Positions 42,274-50,430 of a stretch of DNA of 59,895 bases are shown one piece after another. The notes beneath the pieces were generated by a model. It saw only the letters and a list, made by a program, of their open reading frames with translations. It searched no databases and was not told the DNA's origin. Made by a program: the position numbers and the translations under genes. Within the stretch, counting starts at the first letter, position 1; every line of letters starts with the position of its first letter. Origin of the DNA: JAILZP01 sp037444185 (GTDB taxonomy: Bacteria > Bacillota > Desulfotomaculia > Desulfotomaculales > Desulfocucumaceae); NCBI GenBank assembly GCA_037444185.1, contig JBBIMW010000012.1, positions 1-59,895 of the forward strand. Reading direction: 5' to 3'.

Positions 42274-44146
42274 CACCGTCACCTCCACCGCCGACAATTT
42301 CCGTCCTTATGCCCGTTTTTTCGCAAGCCCCGCAGGCTGGACACCCGCCTCCCCGGCAGTCCGCCGTAGTGGAGGCAGCCATGGCCTTTTTGTGCTCCCT
42401 GATCAAAAATTCCCTGCTCAGGCCGGCCCCTATGTGGTCCCAGGGCAGCACGTCACCATAGCCGTATCTGCGGCAGGCGTACCACCCGGGCTCCACCCCC
42501 TGGTCCCGGAAAGCCTTCACCCACAGAGCGAAGTCAAAACACTCGGACCAGCCGTCAAAACGGCTGCCGTACCGCCAGGCCCTTTCCAGTACGCCGGACA
42601 GCCTCCGGTCACCCCTGGCCAGGACCCCCTCCAGAAAACTCAACTGCGGGTCGTGCCACTTGAAGGATATTCTCTTGTCTTTTAAAAGGGATTTGAGATA
42701 GTACTGCTTCTCTCTGATTTCATCCGGAGTGTTCTGGGGCTCCCACTGGAAGGGTGTGTGGGCCTTTGGAACGAAGGAGGACACGCTGACCGTCACCTTG
42801 AGGCGGCCCTTTTTCACCCCGGCCTCCTCCCCCTTTTTCAACACCAGCCCGGCCAGACTTGCGATACCCTCCAGGTCCACGGCCGTTTCGGTGGGCAGGC
42901 CGATCATAAAATAGAGCTTTACCGCCTGCCACCCTGATTTAAAGGCGGCTGTCACCGCCTCCGCCAGGTCCTCTTCGGTCACACCCTTGTTTATCACGTC
43001 CCTGAGGCGCTGGGTACCCGCCTCGGGCGCAAATGTCAGGGTTGATCGGCGCACTCTCTGTATTTCCGCGGCCAGATCCACCGAAAAGGCGTCGGCCCTT
43101 AACGAAGGGAGGGAAACACCCACCCCCCGGCCTTCCATCCTGTCCAGCAGTCTCTTTACCAGGGGCCGGAGGGCCGAATAGTCGGCCGAGCTTAGCGAAA
43201 CAAGGGATATTTCGTCATAACCGGTATTTTCCACCAGCCGACAGGCTTGTTCGACAATGGTTTCCGGTGATCTCTCCCGCACCGGCCGGTAAATGGCCCC
43301 GGCCTGGCAGAACCTGCAGCCCCTGGTGCAACCCCTCATCACTTCCAGCATAATCCGGTCATGCACCACACCCATGTTGGGCACCACCGGATTCAGGGGA
43401 AAATCCGCCCGGTCGTAGCCGGCCACCACCCTTTTGGCAACCACGGCGGGGACATCTTCCGTTTCCGGCTTCACTGAGCGGATTGTGCCGTCTTCATTGT
43501 AGAGCACCCGGTAGTGCCGGGGAACGTACACACCCTTTATTTCGGCCAGCCTGCGCAGCAGCTCTTCCCTGCCCCGGCCCCGGTGCCTGCTGTAAACATC
43601 TATAATATCGTGAAATAGTTCCTCCCCCTCACCGATGCCGAAGGCGTCTATAAAATCCGCCAGGGGCTCCGGGTTGAAGGCGCACGGGCCTCCGGCCAGC
43701 ACCAGGGGGTGCCCTTCGCCCCGGTGGTTCCATTTAAGCGGTATGCCGGCCAGATCCAGCATATTCAGCAAATTGGTGAAACTCATTTCGTACTGCAGTG
43801 TAAAAGCCACAATGTCAAAATCCGCCAGCGGCCTTCTGGACTCCAGGGTCAGCAGGGGAAGTCCCTCTTCCCGCAACAGCCCCTCCATGTCCTCCCAGGG
43901 GGCGAACACCCTCTCCATCAGGGCGTCACTCCTTTGGTTGACGGTATGGTAAAGAATCTGCAGGCCCAAATGCGACATACCCACTTCGTACACATCGGGA
44001 AAGGCAAAGGCTATTCTGACGTCAGTCCCGTCCCAGTCCTTGCGGACGGCATTCCATTCGCCCCCGGCGTAGCGGGCCGGCTTCTGCACCCGGGACAGCA
44101 GTCTTTCCAAATCTTCACCGTAGCGGCCCTGATGCAGCGATGTCAA
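42245..44146 (-). CDS. B12-binding-like radical SAM protein (TIGR03960)
   Basis: About 633 residues. The radical SAM site is CTRGCRFCQAG; a B12-binding-like N-terminal domain precedes it (FPDVYEVGMSHLGLQILY). The C-terminal region ends with a Cys-rich patch (CRGGGCPACGACEK). TTG at 44146 behind GGGAGGGG is preferred over a start at 44179. It forms a conserved pair with the DUF2344 gene; reaction unknown, possibly RNA or cofactor modification given the rng neighbour. Confidence 0.9.
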   Translation of the reverse strand: MTSLHQGRYGEDLERLLSRVQKPARYAGGEWNAVRKDWDGTDVRIAFAFPDVYEVGMSHLGLQILYHTVNQRSDALMERVFAPWEDMEGLLREEGLPLLTLESRRPLADFDIVAFTLQYEMSFTNLLNMLDLAGIPLKWNHRGEGHPLVLAGGPCAFNPEPLADFIDAFGIGEGEELFHDIIDVYSRHRGRGREELLRRLAEIKGVYVPRHYRVLYNEDGTIRSVKPETEDVPAVVAKRVVAGYDRADFPLNPVVPNMGVVHDRIMLEVMRGCTRGCRFCQAGAIYRPVRERSPETIVEQACRLVENTGYDEISLVSLSSADYSALRPLVKRLLDRMEGRGVGVSLPSLRADAFSVDLAAEIQRVRRSTLTFAPEAGTQRLRDVINKGVTEEDLAEAVTAAFKSGWQAVKLYFMIGLPTETAVDLEGIASLAGLVLKKGEEAGVKKGRLKVTVSVSSFVPKAHTPFQWEPQNTPDEIREKQYYLKSLLKDKRISFKWHDPQLSFLEGVLARGDRRLSGVLERAWRYGSRFDGWSECFDFALWVKAFRDQGVEPGWYACRRYGYGDVLPWDHIGAGLSREFLIREHKKAMAASTTADCRGGGCPACGACEKTGIRTEIVGGGGDGVVPLQDQIL

Positions 44147-44240
44147 AAAACCACCCCTCCCGGCCGGACTTCCCGTCATTGATCAGTTTTTCCACAGTCT
44201 TTTTCCACTGCAATCGCCGTCAATAAGAATTATAAGCCAC

Positions 44241-44996
44241 CTAACCGTAATTCTCCATGTTTTTTTGCCCGGCCACCTTAATAATATTCAGTGGTATATC
44301 GTTTCTCAAGATCCTCACCTGTTCCAGATATCCATCGTCTATCAGCCTGTTCATGGCGGAAATGACTTTTTTCAGAGTGCACTCCCTGTATTCGGCGGGC
44401 GCCTTTGTTTTTTCCAGGTAAGCCTGGGCGGTCCTGATAAAGGTCAGGTACCTGTAGCGGTCCTCCTGGGTCAGTATAAACCGCTTCAAGTCTTCCACAT
44501 CCACCTCGTAACCGGTTCCCAGTATCTCCACCACATCCTCCCTGCCGGCGGCCATTTGCAGTTCACGGCTGATGGATCCCTTGACTCCCGCCACTATAAC
44601 CCTCTTTCCGTCCCTGATTTTCATCCTGGCCACGATATTGGAAAAATGGCCGTCGCCGGTGGCCAGGATGATGTTCTCCACGTCCCTGTTCTCTTCTTTG
44701 AATACAAACAGGTCCTCCACTATTTTAAAGTCGGTGTATGATTTTTCCCTCCCCCCCACCAATTCTGTCCGGGTGTGGACCACTTCAAAGCTGGCCGCCC
44801 TAAGTTTCGGGACTTCATTCTTGATGTATGGATTTTTTTCAAAATCCCCGTAAGCCCTGGCCGTCAATATCTGTCCGAATTGGCGGGCAATCCTGATAAG
44901 CTCCATGGGGTCGGGCTGAGCCTGAAATTTGTTGTACATACTGTAAAAAAGATTTTCATAATCCGCAAAAATCGCCACTTTGCCTCTTGTTTCCAA
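44241..44996 (-). CDS. NYN-domain (PIN-like) protein
   Basis: A 251-residue protein. The N-terminal NYN/DUF88 domain has the acidic residues of PIN-type nucleases: FADYEN, YTDFKIVEDL and ATGDGHFSN. The C-terminal ~90 residues look like a winged-helix (OST-HTH-like). Related LabA proteins are thought to act on RNA. TTG at 44996 follows GGGGGTGG. It sits between the radical SAM pair and spoIVFB. Confidence 0.85.
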   Translation of the reverse strand: METRGKVAIFADYENLFYSMYNKFQAQPDPMELIRIARQFGQILTARAYGDFEKNPYIKNEVPKLRAASFEVVHTRTELVGGREKSYTDFKIVEDLFVFKEENRDVENIILATGDGHFSNIVARMKIRDGKRVIVAGVKGSISRELQMAAGREDVVEILGTGYEVDVEDLKRFILTQEDRYRYLTFIRTAQAYLEKTKAPAEYRECTLKKVISAMNRLIDDGYLEQVRILRNDIPLNIIKVAGQKNMENYG

Positions 44997-45096
44997 TCTA
45001 CCACCCCCTTTTTCTTGGATTTATAGTTAAAGTATTGCCCCATTGGATCCAATCCATGCTCCGGTGAGGCAGTTCTACATCGCCGGCCCTTCAGCC

Positions 45097-45963
45097 TCAT
45101 ATGCGGCCTATGGGACAGTCAAAGCCATATTTAAACAGTCCGTCCATAACCTTGTCTTCCGGGATCAAACCCATGAACTCCAGCTTCCTGGAAAATACCG
45201 CCACAAAATGAAACCTCCGGGGAAGGAACTGCCTGACCACATCCCCCAGGGGAGCGTCCTCCCTGGCCGCCAGCACCGTTGCGGGAACCACGCCCTCCCG
45301 GACAAGCTCCTCTTTTTTCATCATCATGTGCCGCATAAAAAGGTAGGGGGCCGCGGACCGCTCCCTGGCGGCCGCGTAAAATAAAAACAGACCGGTGATT
45401 ATTATGTCCAGGCCCGCCCATCCCATGGCCAGTCCCGCCGCCCCGGCGGCGACAATCACCACCGCCCAGGCCTGTCCATATCCGGCGGCCCGGTAGGTGG
45501 CGCTCCTGATGCCTATCCTGCCGGCCAGCCAGGCCCTGTAAACCCTCCCTCCGTCCAAGGGCAGGGCCGGGAGTATGTTAAAGGCGGCTATGACCATATT
45601 GCACTGCAGAAAAAAGGGTCCCAGGGAATCATCCCAGATACCGTAATTTTTAAAGGCCGTGCCGGCCAGGTAAAGGGCCAGGTTGCCTGCCGGCCCCGCC
45701 GCCGCAATCCATATTTCGTGGCGTGGATTGACGGCCATGTCTCCACCCATCCTGGTGACGCCCCCAAAGGGCAGAAGCTCGACGTCGGCCACAGCCACCC
45801 CCAGCCTTTTGGCCGCCAAAGCATGGGCAAATTCATGAATCAGCACTACACCGAAGGCGATGAGGCCTTTGCCCAATATCCCGGCCACAAAAAACAGGCC
45901 CAAAAGGGCCAGAAAAAACGGGTTCAGGTAAATGTTCACTCCCCAGACCCTGCCTATCCTCAA
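45097..45963 (-). CDS. spoIVFB: SpoIVFB-type site-2 protease (M50)
   Basis: A membrane metalloprotease of ~288 residues. HEFAH holds the zinc ligands and LPALPLDGGR the third ligand; about six helices precede a C-terminal CBS domain (ATVLAAREDAPLGDVVRQF). In Bacillus SpoIVFB cuts pro-sigma-K in the mother cell late in sporulation. Context supports that name: spoIVFA lies directly upstream, one base away. TTG at 45963 after GGGGGG is the likely start. Confidence 0.87.
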   Translation of the reverse strand: MRIGRVWGVNIYLNPFFLALLGLFFVAGILGKGLIAFGVVLIHEFAHALAAKRLGVAVADVELLPFGGVTRMGGDMAVNPRHEIWIAAAGPAGNLALYLAGTAFKNYGIWDDSLGPFFLQCNMVIAAFNILPALPLDGGRVYRAWLAGRIGIRSATYRAAGYGQAWAVVIVAAGAAGLAMGWAGLDIIITGLFLFYAAARERSAAPYLFMRHMMMKKEELVREGVVPATVLAAREDAPLGDVVRQFLPRRFHFVAVFSRKLEFMGLIPEDKVMDGLFKYGFDCPIGRI

Positions 45964-45964
45964 A

Positions 45965-46807
45965 TCAGCTACCCCCCGCCTTGTCTTTACCGGACGGCAA
46001 TTCCAACCTGGCAAGGGGGTCCACCAGACTTCCGTTTTCCCTCAATTCAAAGTGCAGGCCCCCTTCTTTCAAATAACCGGTTCTGGCGACATCGCCGATA
46101 ATCTCTCCGGCCTTCACCGCCTGCCCCTCGATGACCTTTACACCGCCCAGGCCTGCGTAAAGGGTGTATACGCCTCCGCTGTGGTCTATCTGTACGTACC
46201 GGCCATACAGGGGGTGGCTGCCCACCTTTTTCACCTTTCCGGACAGTGCTGCCTTCACAGGCGTTCCAGGGCTCACTGCAATGTCGATGCCGGGGTGATA
46301 CCTGTCCATGTCGTCCAGTGCATCCTTATTCCAGCCGTATGGTCGGATTACCTTCCCGGACACCGGAATCAGCATATTGCCGGCAACGGCGGACTTGCCC
46401 ATGGCTTCCCTGGTCATACCTTCCTGGGGCATGCCGCTGTCCAGGTGACTGTCCACCCCCGCCATCTGAAGTCCGTATTTGACCGCCTTCTCCATTGCCG
46501 GGCGGACATCCCAGTCGGTGGTCAGAATATAGCGGAGACCAAGCCGGACATCCTCTCCAAAGGGGAAATTCATTTCCCTGACGGCCAGCAGTAAAGCCAG
46601 TATTGTCAGCACAGCCACCACGCGATAAAAAATGCTTCTTCCCGGCCACTCCCGTTTCGGCGCGTCCCCCCAGCCCGGACCGCCCTTTTTCCTGTTGGGC
46701 CGGTAATAATCTTTCCAGCTGTAGTCCTGGTCGTACTTTTTTTGTTGATAGAACTCATGCAGGGTCCGGGTATTTTTATCCTTTCCGGCCCAAAGCACCG
46801 TAACCAC
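45965..46807 (-). CDS. spoIVFA: SpoIVFA-like M23-domain protein
   Basis: 280 residues: charged cytoplasmic N-terminus, one helix (about 58-78), and a C-terminal LytM/M23 domain. YHPGIDIA keeps the first H and D, but the usual HxH near the end reads GGLHFEL, so one catalytic histidine is missing and the domain is probably not an active peptidase. That fits SpoIVFA, which anchors and restrains SpoIVFB. Start GTG 46807 or GTG 46798. Confidence 0.82.
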   Translation of the reverse strand: MVTVLWAGKDKNTRTLHEFYQQKKYDQDYSWKDYYRPNRKKGGPGWGDAPKREWPGRSIFYRVVAVLTILALLLAVREMNFPFGEDVRLGLRYILTTDWDVRPAMEKAVKYGLQMAGVDSHLDSGMPQEGMTREAMGKSAVAGNMLIPVSGKVIRPYGWNKDALDDMDRYHPGIDIAVSPGTPVKAALSGKVKKVGSHPLYGRYVQIDHSGGVYTLYAGLGGVKVIEGQAVKAGEIIGDVARTGYLKEGGLHFELRENGSLVDPLARLELPSGKDKAGGS

Positions 46808-46883
46808 CCCATTATACTTTGTAATTTACTGAATATATATTTACCCTGTTGGTGTAATATAACAACCATGCCATAAACAGGAC

Positions 46884-46907
46884 AAAAAAGCCGCCCCGGC
46901 GGGCGGC
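46884..46907 (-). terminator. Terminator after rodA
   Basis: GCCGCCC and GGGCGGC with a four-base loop and six Ts on the minus strand. It is built like the one at 409-432. Confidence 0.88.
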
Positions 46908-46967
46908 GTCGCCCGAAGGGCGGCTGGAATCCAGAATCCAGGAGTCAGAATCCAGAATAAAAGGAGC
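46908..46967. repeat. Hairpin plus CCAGAATCC repeats
   Basis: GCCCGAAGGGC hairpin followed by CTGGAATCCAGAATCCAGG and GTCAGAATCCAGAAT, then AAAAGGAGCC. It matches 120-167 closely. It lies between rodA and its terminator. Confidence 0.75.
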
Positions 46968-47005
46968 CTGTTTGATGCCGTATAAATGAGTTTTGCAACA
47001 CTCTC

Positions 47006-48382
47006 CTAGAAAATGAGTCTCTGCCGCCTGACATACACGTTCAGCAACAGTCCCAGGGCGGCCAGATTCACGATCATATTACTGCCGCCATAGCTGAAAA
47101 GAGGCAGTGGTATCCCGGTCACAGGCATCACGCCGGCGGTCATGCCAATATTCACCAGGATATGGAAAGCAAACATGGACACAATGCCGGTGGCCAGAAT
47201 GATGGCGTAATTATCCCTGGCCAGGGTGACAATCCTGATTCCACGATATAATAGAACAAAGTAAAGCCCCAAAACAATGCTCGCCCCGACAAAACCGAAC
47301 TCCTCGCCCACCACCGAGAAAATAAAGTCGGTGTGCCTTATCGGCAGGAAGGTATAGTGGCTCTGGGTTCCCCGGAGCAATCCCTTTCCGGCCGGCCCCC
47401 CGGAACCTATAGCAATCCGGGACTGCCACACGTGATAGCCCGCCCCCAGCAAGTCGCTTTCCGGATTCAGGAAAATGGTCAGCCTGGTCATTTGGTACTC
47501 CTTCAGGGCGAGCCTGTGAAAAAGATCATGCCTTTCCCGGGCTTTCTGATGCTCTTTTTTTATAACCTCCAGGTATTCTTCAAGCCCGCCGGCGGTAAGG
47601 TCGTACCCTTTTTTCCGGATGTCTTTCTGTAATTCATCATTATTGCGAAGGAACCAGTCGTTTCCTTCCACCGCCTTGCTGACATGGTTTATTCTGTCCT
47701 TCAATACAGTGTCGGAACCGTGCAGGTATTGATGGGCCTCATAAATGGAAACCGACATGACCAGGCCCAGAACAATTATTCCCGCCAAAATGGAGGTTCT
47801 GGCCCCGGCCACGAACAGCATGCCAAACATGATGGCCATAAAAACCAGGGATGTGCCCAGATCCGGCTGCTTCAACACCAGCAGCGTAGGAACCGCCACA
47901 TATATGAAACAGGGGATCAACTCCCGGAGAGAGTTCAGCCTTCCCTGCCGTTTGTTAAGAAAATCGGCGAAGGTGACGATGACGATGATCTTCGCGAACT
48001 CCGAGGGCTGAAAGGAAAAGGGGCCGATGTATATCCACCTCTGGGCCCCCAGGGCGGTGGCGCCGAAAAAAATAACCGCCAGCAACAAGATCAGATTGAT
48101 TATATAAAGATGCCTGGAATATTTGGCCAAATCCTCGTAATCAATGTAGATTAGCGCCGCCGCCGCCAGCAGCCCCAGTATTATCCAGGCCGCCTGCCTG
48201 ATCACAAAATAATAGTCAAGCTCCAAAAGCCGCATGAAAATATTCATGTGCTGAATTCTATCAATGGAAGAGTCCGAAAATTCCAAGGCGGCGCTGCCGA
48301 TGGTGACCAGGCTGATGACAAGAAGGGCCAGGGCCGATCCAAGCAGCGGGTAATCGATGTTTTTTAAAAGACGCCTGTACAA
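47006..48382 (-). CDS. rodA: RodA/FtsW-family peptidoglycan polymerase
   Basis: SEDS-family glycosyltransferase for cell-wall elongation, placed among mre and min genes. It has the conserved GPFSFQPSEFAK, LKQPDLGTSL and PVTGIPLPLFSYGGSN. At 458 residues it is longer than the usual ~380-400; about 75 charged, mostly helical residues (about 218-292, for example EEYLEVIKKEHQKARERHD) are inserted in the large outer loop. TTG at 48382 follows GGAAGGGG. Confidence 0.93.
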   Translation of the reverse strand: MYRRLLKNIDYPLLGSALALLVISLVTIGSAALEFSDSSIDRIQHMNIFMRLLELDYYFVIRQAAWIILGLLAAAALIYIDYEDLAKYSRHLYIINLILLLAVIFFGATALGAQRWIYIGPFSFQPSEFAKIIVIVTFADFLNKRQGRLNSLRELIPCFIYVAVPTLLVLKQPDLGTSLVFMAIMFGMLFVAGARTSILAGIIVLGLVMSVSIYEAHQYLHGSDTVLKDRINHVSKAVEGNDWFLRNNDELQKDIRKKGYDLTAGGLEEYLEVIKKEHQKARERHDLFHRLALKEYQMTRLTIFLNPESDLLGAGYHVWQSRIAIGSGGPAGKGLLRGTQSHYTFLPIRHTDFIFSVVGEEFGFVGASIVLGLYFVLLYRGIRIVTLARDNYAIILATGIVSMFAFHILVNIGMTAGVMPVTGIPLPLFSYGGSNMIVNLAALGLLLNVYVRRQRLIF

Positions 48383-48517
48383 AGGACTACCCCTTCCAGA
48401 TCATATAAAACCCCAATAATAGATTATATATGTCTTGTCCTGATTGATCGATAAGTTAATTCTGGCAGCAGTATGCAGAATGAAATATTTAATGGAATAT
48501 CTATCAAAGGCATTGTT

Positions 48518-48546
48518 GAAAAAAACAGGCAGGGGTTCCCCCTGCC
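48518..48546 (-). terminator. Terminator after minE
   Basis: GGCAGGGGG and CCCCTGCC pair on the minus strand, followed by TG and seven Ts. It separates the min genes from rodA. Confidence 0.87.
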
Positions 48547-48577
48547 ATTTTAACTCATCATAAGCGGATTTAAAACA

Positions 48578-48853
48578 TCAAACCACATTGGCCTGTCTCT
48601 TCATGCTCTTGATGGGTATGTTGGCAATCAGCGCCACCTGATCTTCGGTGTTCTCCAGGCTTACCTCCAGCGACTCCTCGTCGATGACCATATAATTGGA
48701 AATAACCTTTATCAAATCCTCCTTTAAGGCCTGAATCAGCTGCGGCGACACGTTGGCCCGGTCATGCACCAAAACCAGCCTGAGCCTTTCCCTGGCTATG
48801 TTTTTACTGGCGCCGCCGTCCCCTTTGAATATCCGGGCTATAAAATCCAGCAC
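48578..48853 (-). CDS. minE: Cell division topological factor MinE
   Basis: 91 residues with the N-terminal membrane/MinD-binding part (RERLRLVLVHDRANVSPQ) and the C-terminal dimer domain. MinE drives pole-to-pole movement of MinCD. Bacillus lacks MinE but many Clostridia have it. GTG at 48853, 19 bases after minD. Confidence 0.95.
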   Translation of the reverse strand: MLDFIARIFKGDGGASKNIARERLRLVLVHDRANVSPQLIQALKEDLIKVISNYMVIDEESLEVSLENTEDQVALIANIPIKSMKRQANVV

Positions 48854-48872
48854 CTGAAATCACCCCTACAGT

Positions 48873-49664
48873 CTATTTCATACCGAACATCCGGCGTATT
48901 TTGCTCATAAGACCCTCATCCTCCAGGGAAATAAGGGGAACCTGCTCGCCGGTTATGCGGCGCACTATGTTGCGGTACGCCATGCCGGAACGGGACCGCT
49001 GATCCTGAACCACCGTTTCTCCCCGGTTGGTGGTGATAATGACCATTTCGTCTTCGGGAACAACGCCCAGAAGGTCAACGGCCAGTATGTCGATTATATC
49101 GTCAATGCCCATCATGTCTCCGGCAGCCACCATTTTCTGGCGGACACGGTTGATTATCAGCCTGGGCTCCCTCAGTTCGGCCGCCTCCAGAAGCCCGATG
49201 ATGCGGTCGGCATCCCTCACGGCGGAAACCTCCGGAGTTGTCACCACTATGGCCTTTTGGGCGCCGGCTATGGCATTTTTGAATCCTTGCTCTATTCCCG
49301 CCGGACAGTCGATAACCACATAGTCAAATTCCTGGCTCAGCTCATCGCACAGGGCCTTCATCTGATCGGTGCTGACCGCGGTTTTGTCCTTGGTCTGGGC
49401 CGCAGGGAGCAGGAAGAGCCCCTCGAAGCGCTTGTCCTTAATCAGAGCCTGACGCAGACGGCAATGCCCGCCAGTTACATCCGTAATATCGTATACTATC
49501 CTGTTTTCCAGCCCCAGCACCACATCCAGATTCCGCAGGCCGATGTCGGTGTCCACCATGACCACCTTGTGCCCCAGTTGGGCCAGGCCTGTCCCCAGAT
49601 TGGCAGTGGTGGTGGTCTTGCCGACTCCGCCTTTGCCGGAAGTAATTACAATTACCTCACCCAT
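48873..49664 (-). CDS. minD: Septum site-determining ATPase MinD
   Basis: 263 residues. Deviant Walker A GKGGVGKTTTTAN, IDCPAGIEQGF and a C-terminal amphipathic helix (GLMSKIRRMFGMK) for membrane binding. ATG at 49664 behind GGAGG. It recruits MinC and is released by MinE. Confidence 0.97.
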   Translation of the reverse strand: MGEVIVITSGKGGVGKTTTTANLGTGLAQLGHKVVMVDTDIGLRNLDVVLGLENRIVYDITDVTGGHCRLRQALIKDKRFEGLFLLPAAQTKDKTAVSTDQMKALCDELSQEFDYVVIDCPAGIEQGFKNAIAGAQKAIVVTTPEVSAVRDADRIIGLLEAAELREPRLIINRVRQKMVAAGDMMGIDDIIDILAVDLLGVVPEDEMVIITTNRGETVVQDQRSRSGMAYRNIVRRITGEQVPLISLEDEGLMSKIRRMFGMK

Positions 49665-49687
49665 ATAATGTCGTCCTCCATTCTCTC

Positions 49688-50089
49688 CTACGCCTTAAAA
49701 AGATAGGTCTCGATGGTAACCACACCGTTTTTGATCCTGGCTATCTCCGGCACGGGGTCAACCTGAACCTCTCCGTCCGGCGGGCGGGTGATATGGTTTG
49801 CTATCCTCAGCTGGGTGGGCAGCAGACGGAAAGCCATCACCAGAGCCGATTCGTCGCCGTCGGCCCCGGCATGCACCATCCCCCTCATCTGGCCCATGAC
49901 AATGACATTGCCCGTGGCCACAACTTCCGCACCCGGGTTGACGTCTCCCAGCACCACGACATTGCCGTTATAGTGGAATTTTTGCCCGGACCTCAAAGTC
50001 CGCCTGATCAAAACCGTATTTTCATCACCCTCGATGTCGTCTGCAAGCTGCATACTGGCATTTCTCTTCCGGCTGTCCAAAATCCTCAC
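49688..50089 (-). CDS. minC: Short MinC with C-terminal domain only
   Basis: 133 residues covering just the beta-helix dimer/MinD-binding domain of MinC: RSGQKFHYNGNVVVLGDVNP and GQMRGMVHAGADGD are typical. Normal MinC has ~220-230 residues, with an N-terminal domain that blocks FtsZ. An in-frame stop lies two codons before the GTG at 50089, and only ~60 bases separate it from repeat copy 3. The start is uncertain (TTG 50080 or ATG near 50053 also possible). It may still bind MinD. Confidence 0.85.
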   Translation of the reverse strand: MRILDSRKRNASMQLADDIEGDENTVLIRRTLRSGQKFHYNGNVVVLGDVNPGAEVVATGNVIVMGQMRGMVHAGADGDESALVMAFRLLPTQLRIANHITRPPDGEVQVDPVPEIARIKNGVVTIETYLFKA

Positions 50090-50148
50090 CCCGACTTATG
50101 ACTGGTTATGAATTCTACAGGCAATAACCAAATCCTGCTAGCAAAAAC

Positions 50149-50340
50149 AAGAAAAGCGATTTCATCGCCTAATAACTGAAAAAAGTATCGCTTTTCTTGT
50201 TCGCTAGGGGCTGCCGCCCCTTCGACGGACGCTGCGCGTCCTGAGCACCCCGCAATCGTAAGGGGGCGCACCCCCTTACAAACCCCCATGTATAGAAAAC
50301 TTATCCACAAGTAATAATGCAAGCGTAGTTTCCTATACAT
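50149..50340. repeat. ~190-bp structured dispersed repeat, copy 3
   Basis: Near-identical to 217-407, between mrdA and minC. It is followed at once by module A (50342-50381) and half of module C (50382-50404), which end 27 bases before the mrdA stop. The same parts occur at 101-469 in another order. Confidence 0.87.
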
Positions 50341-50430
50341 GAACAAATTCGCCCTTCGGGCGACTGGAATCCAGAATCCAGACCCCCATGCCACATGGAT
50401 GTGGCGCCGTGAACAATGAAAATCCGGGGC

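Noticed and set aside
50090..50148. Remnant of a MinC N-terminal domain between minC and the repeat
   Set aside because: All three minus-strand frames were read; none resembles the MinC N-terminal domain.
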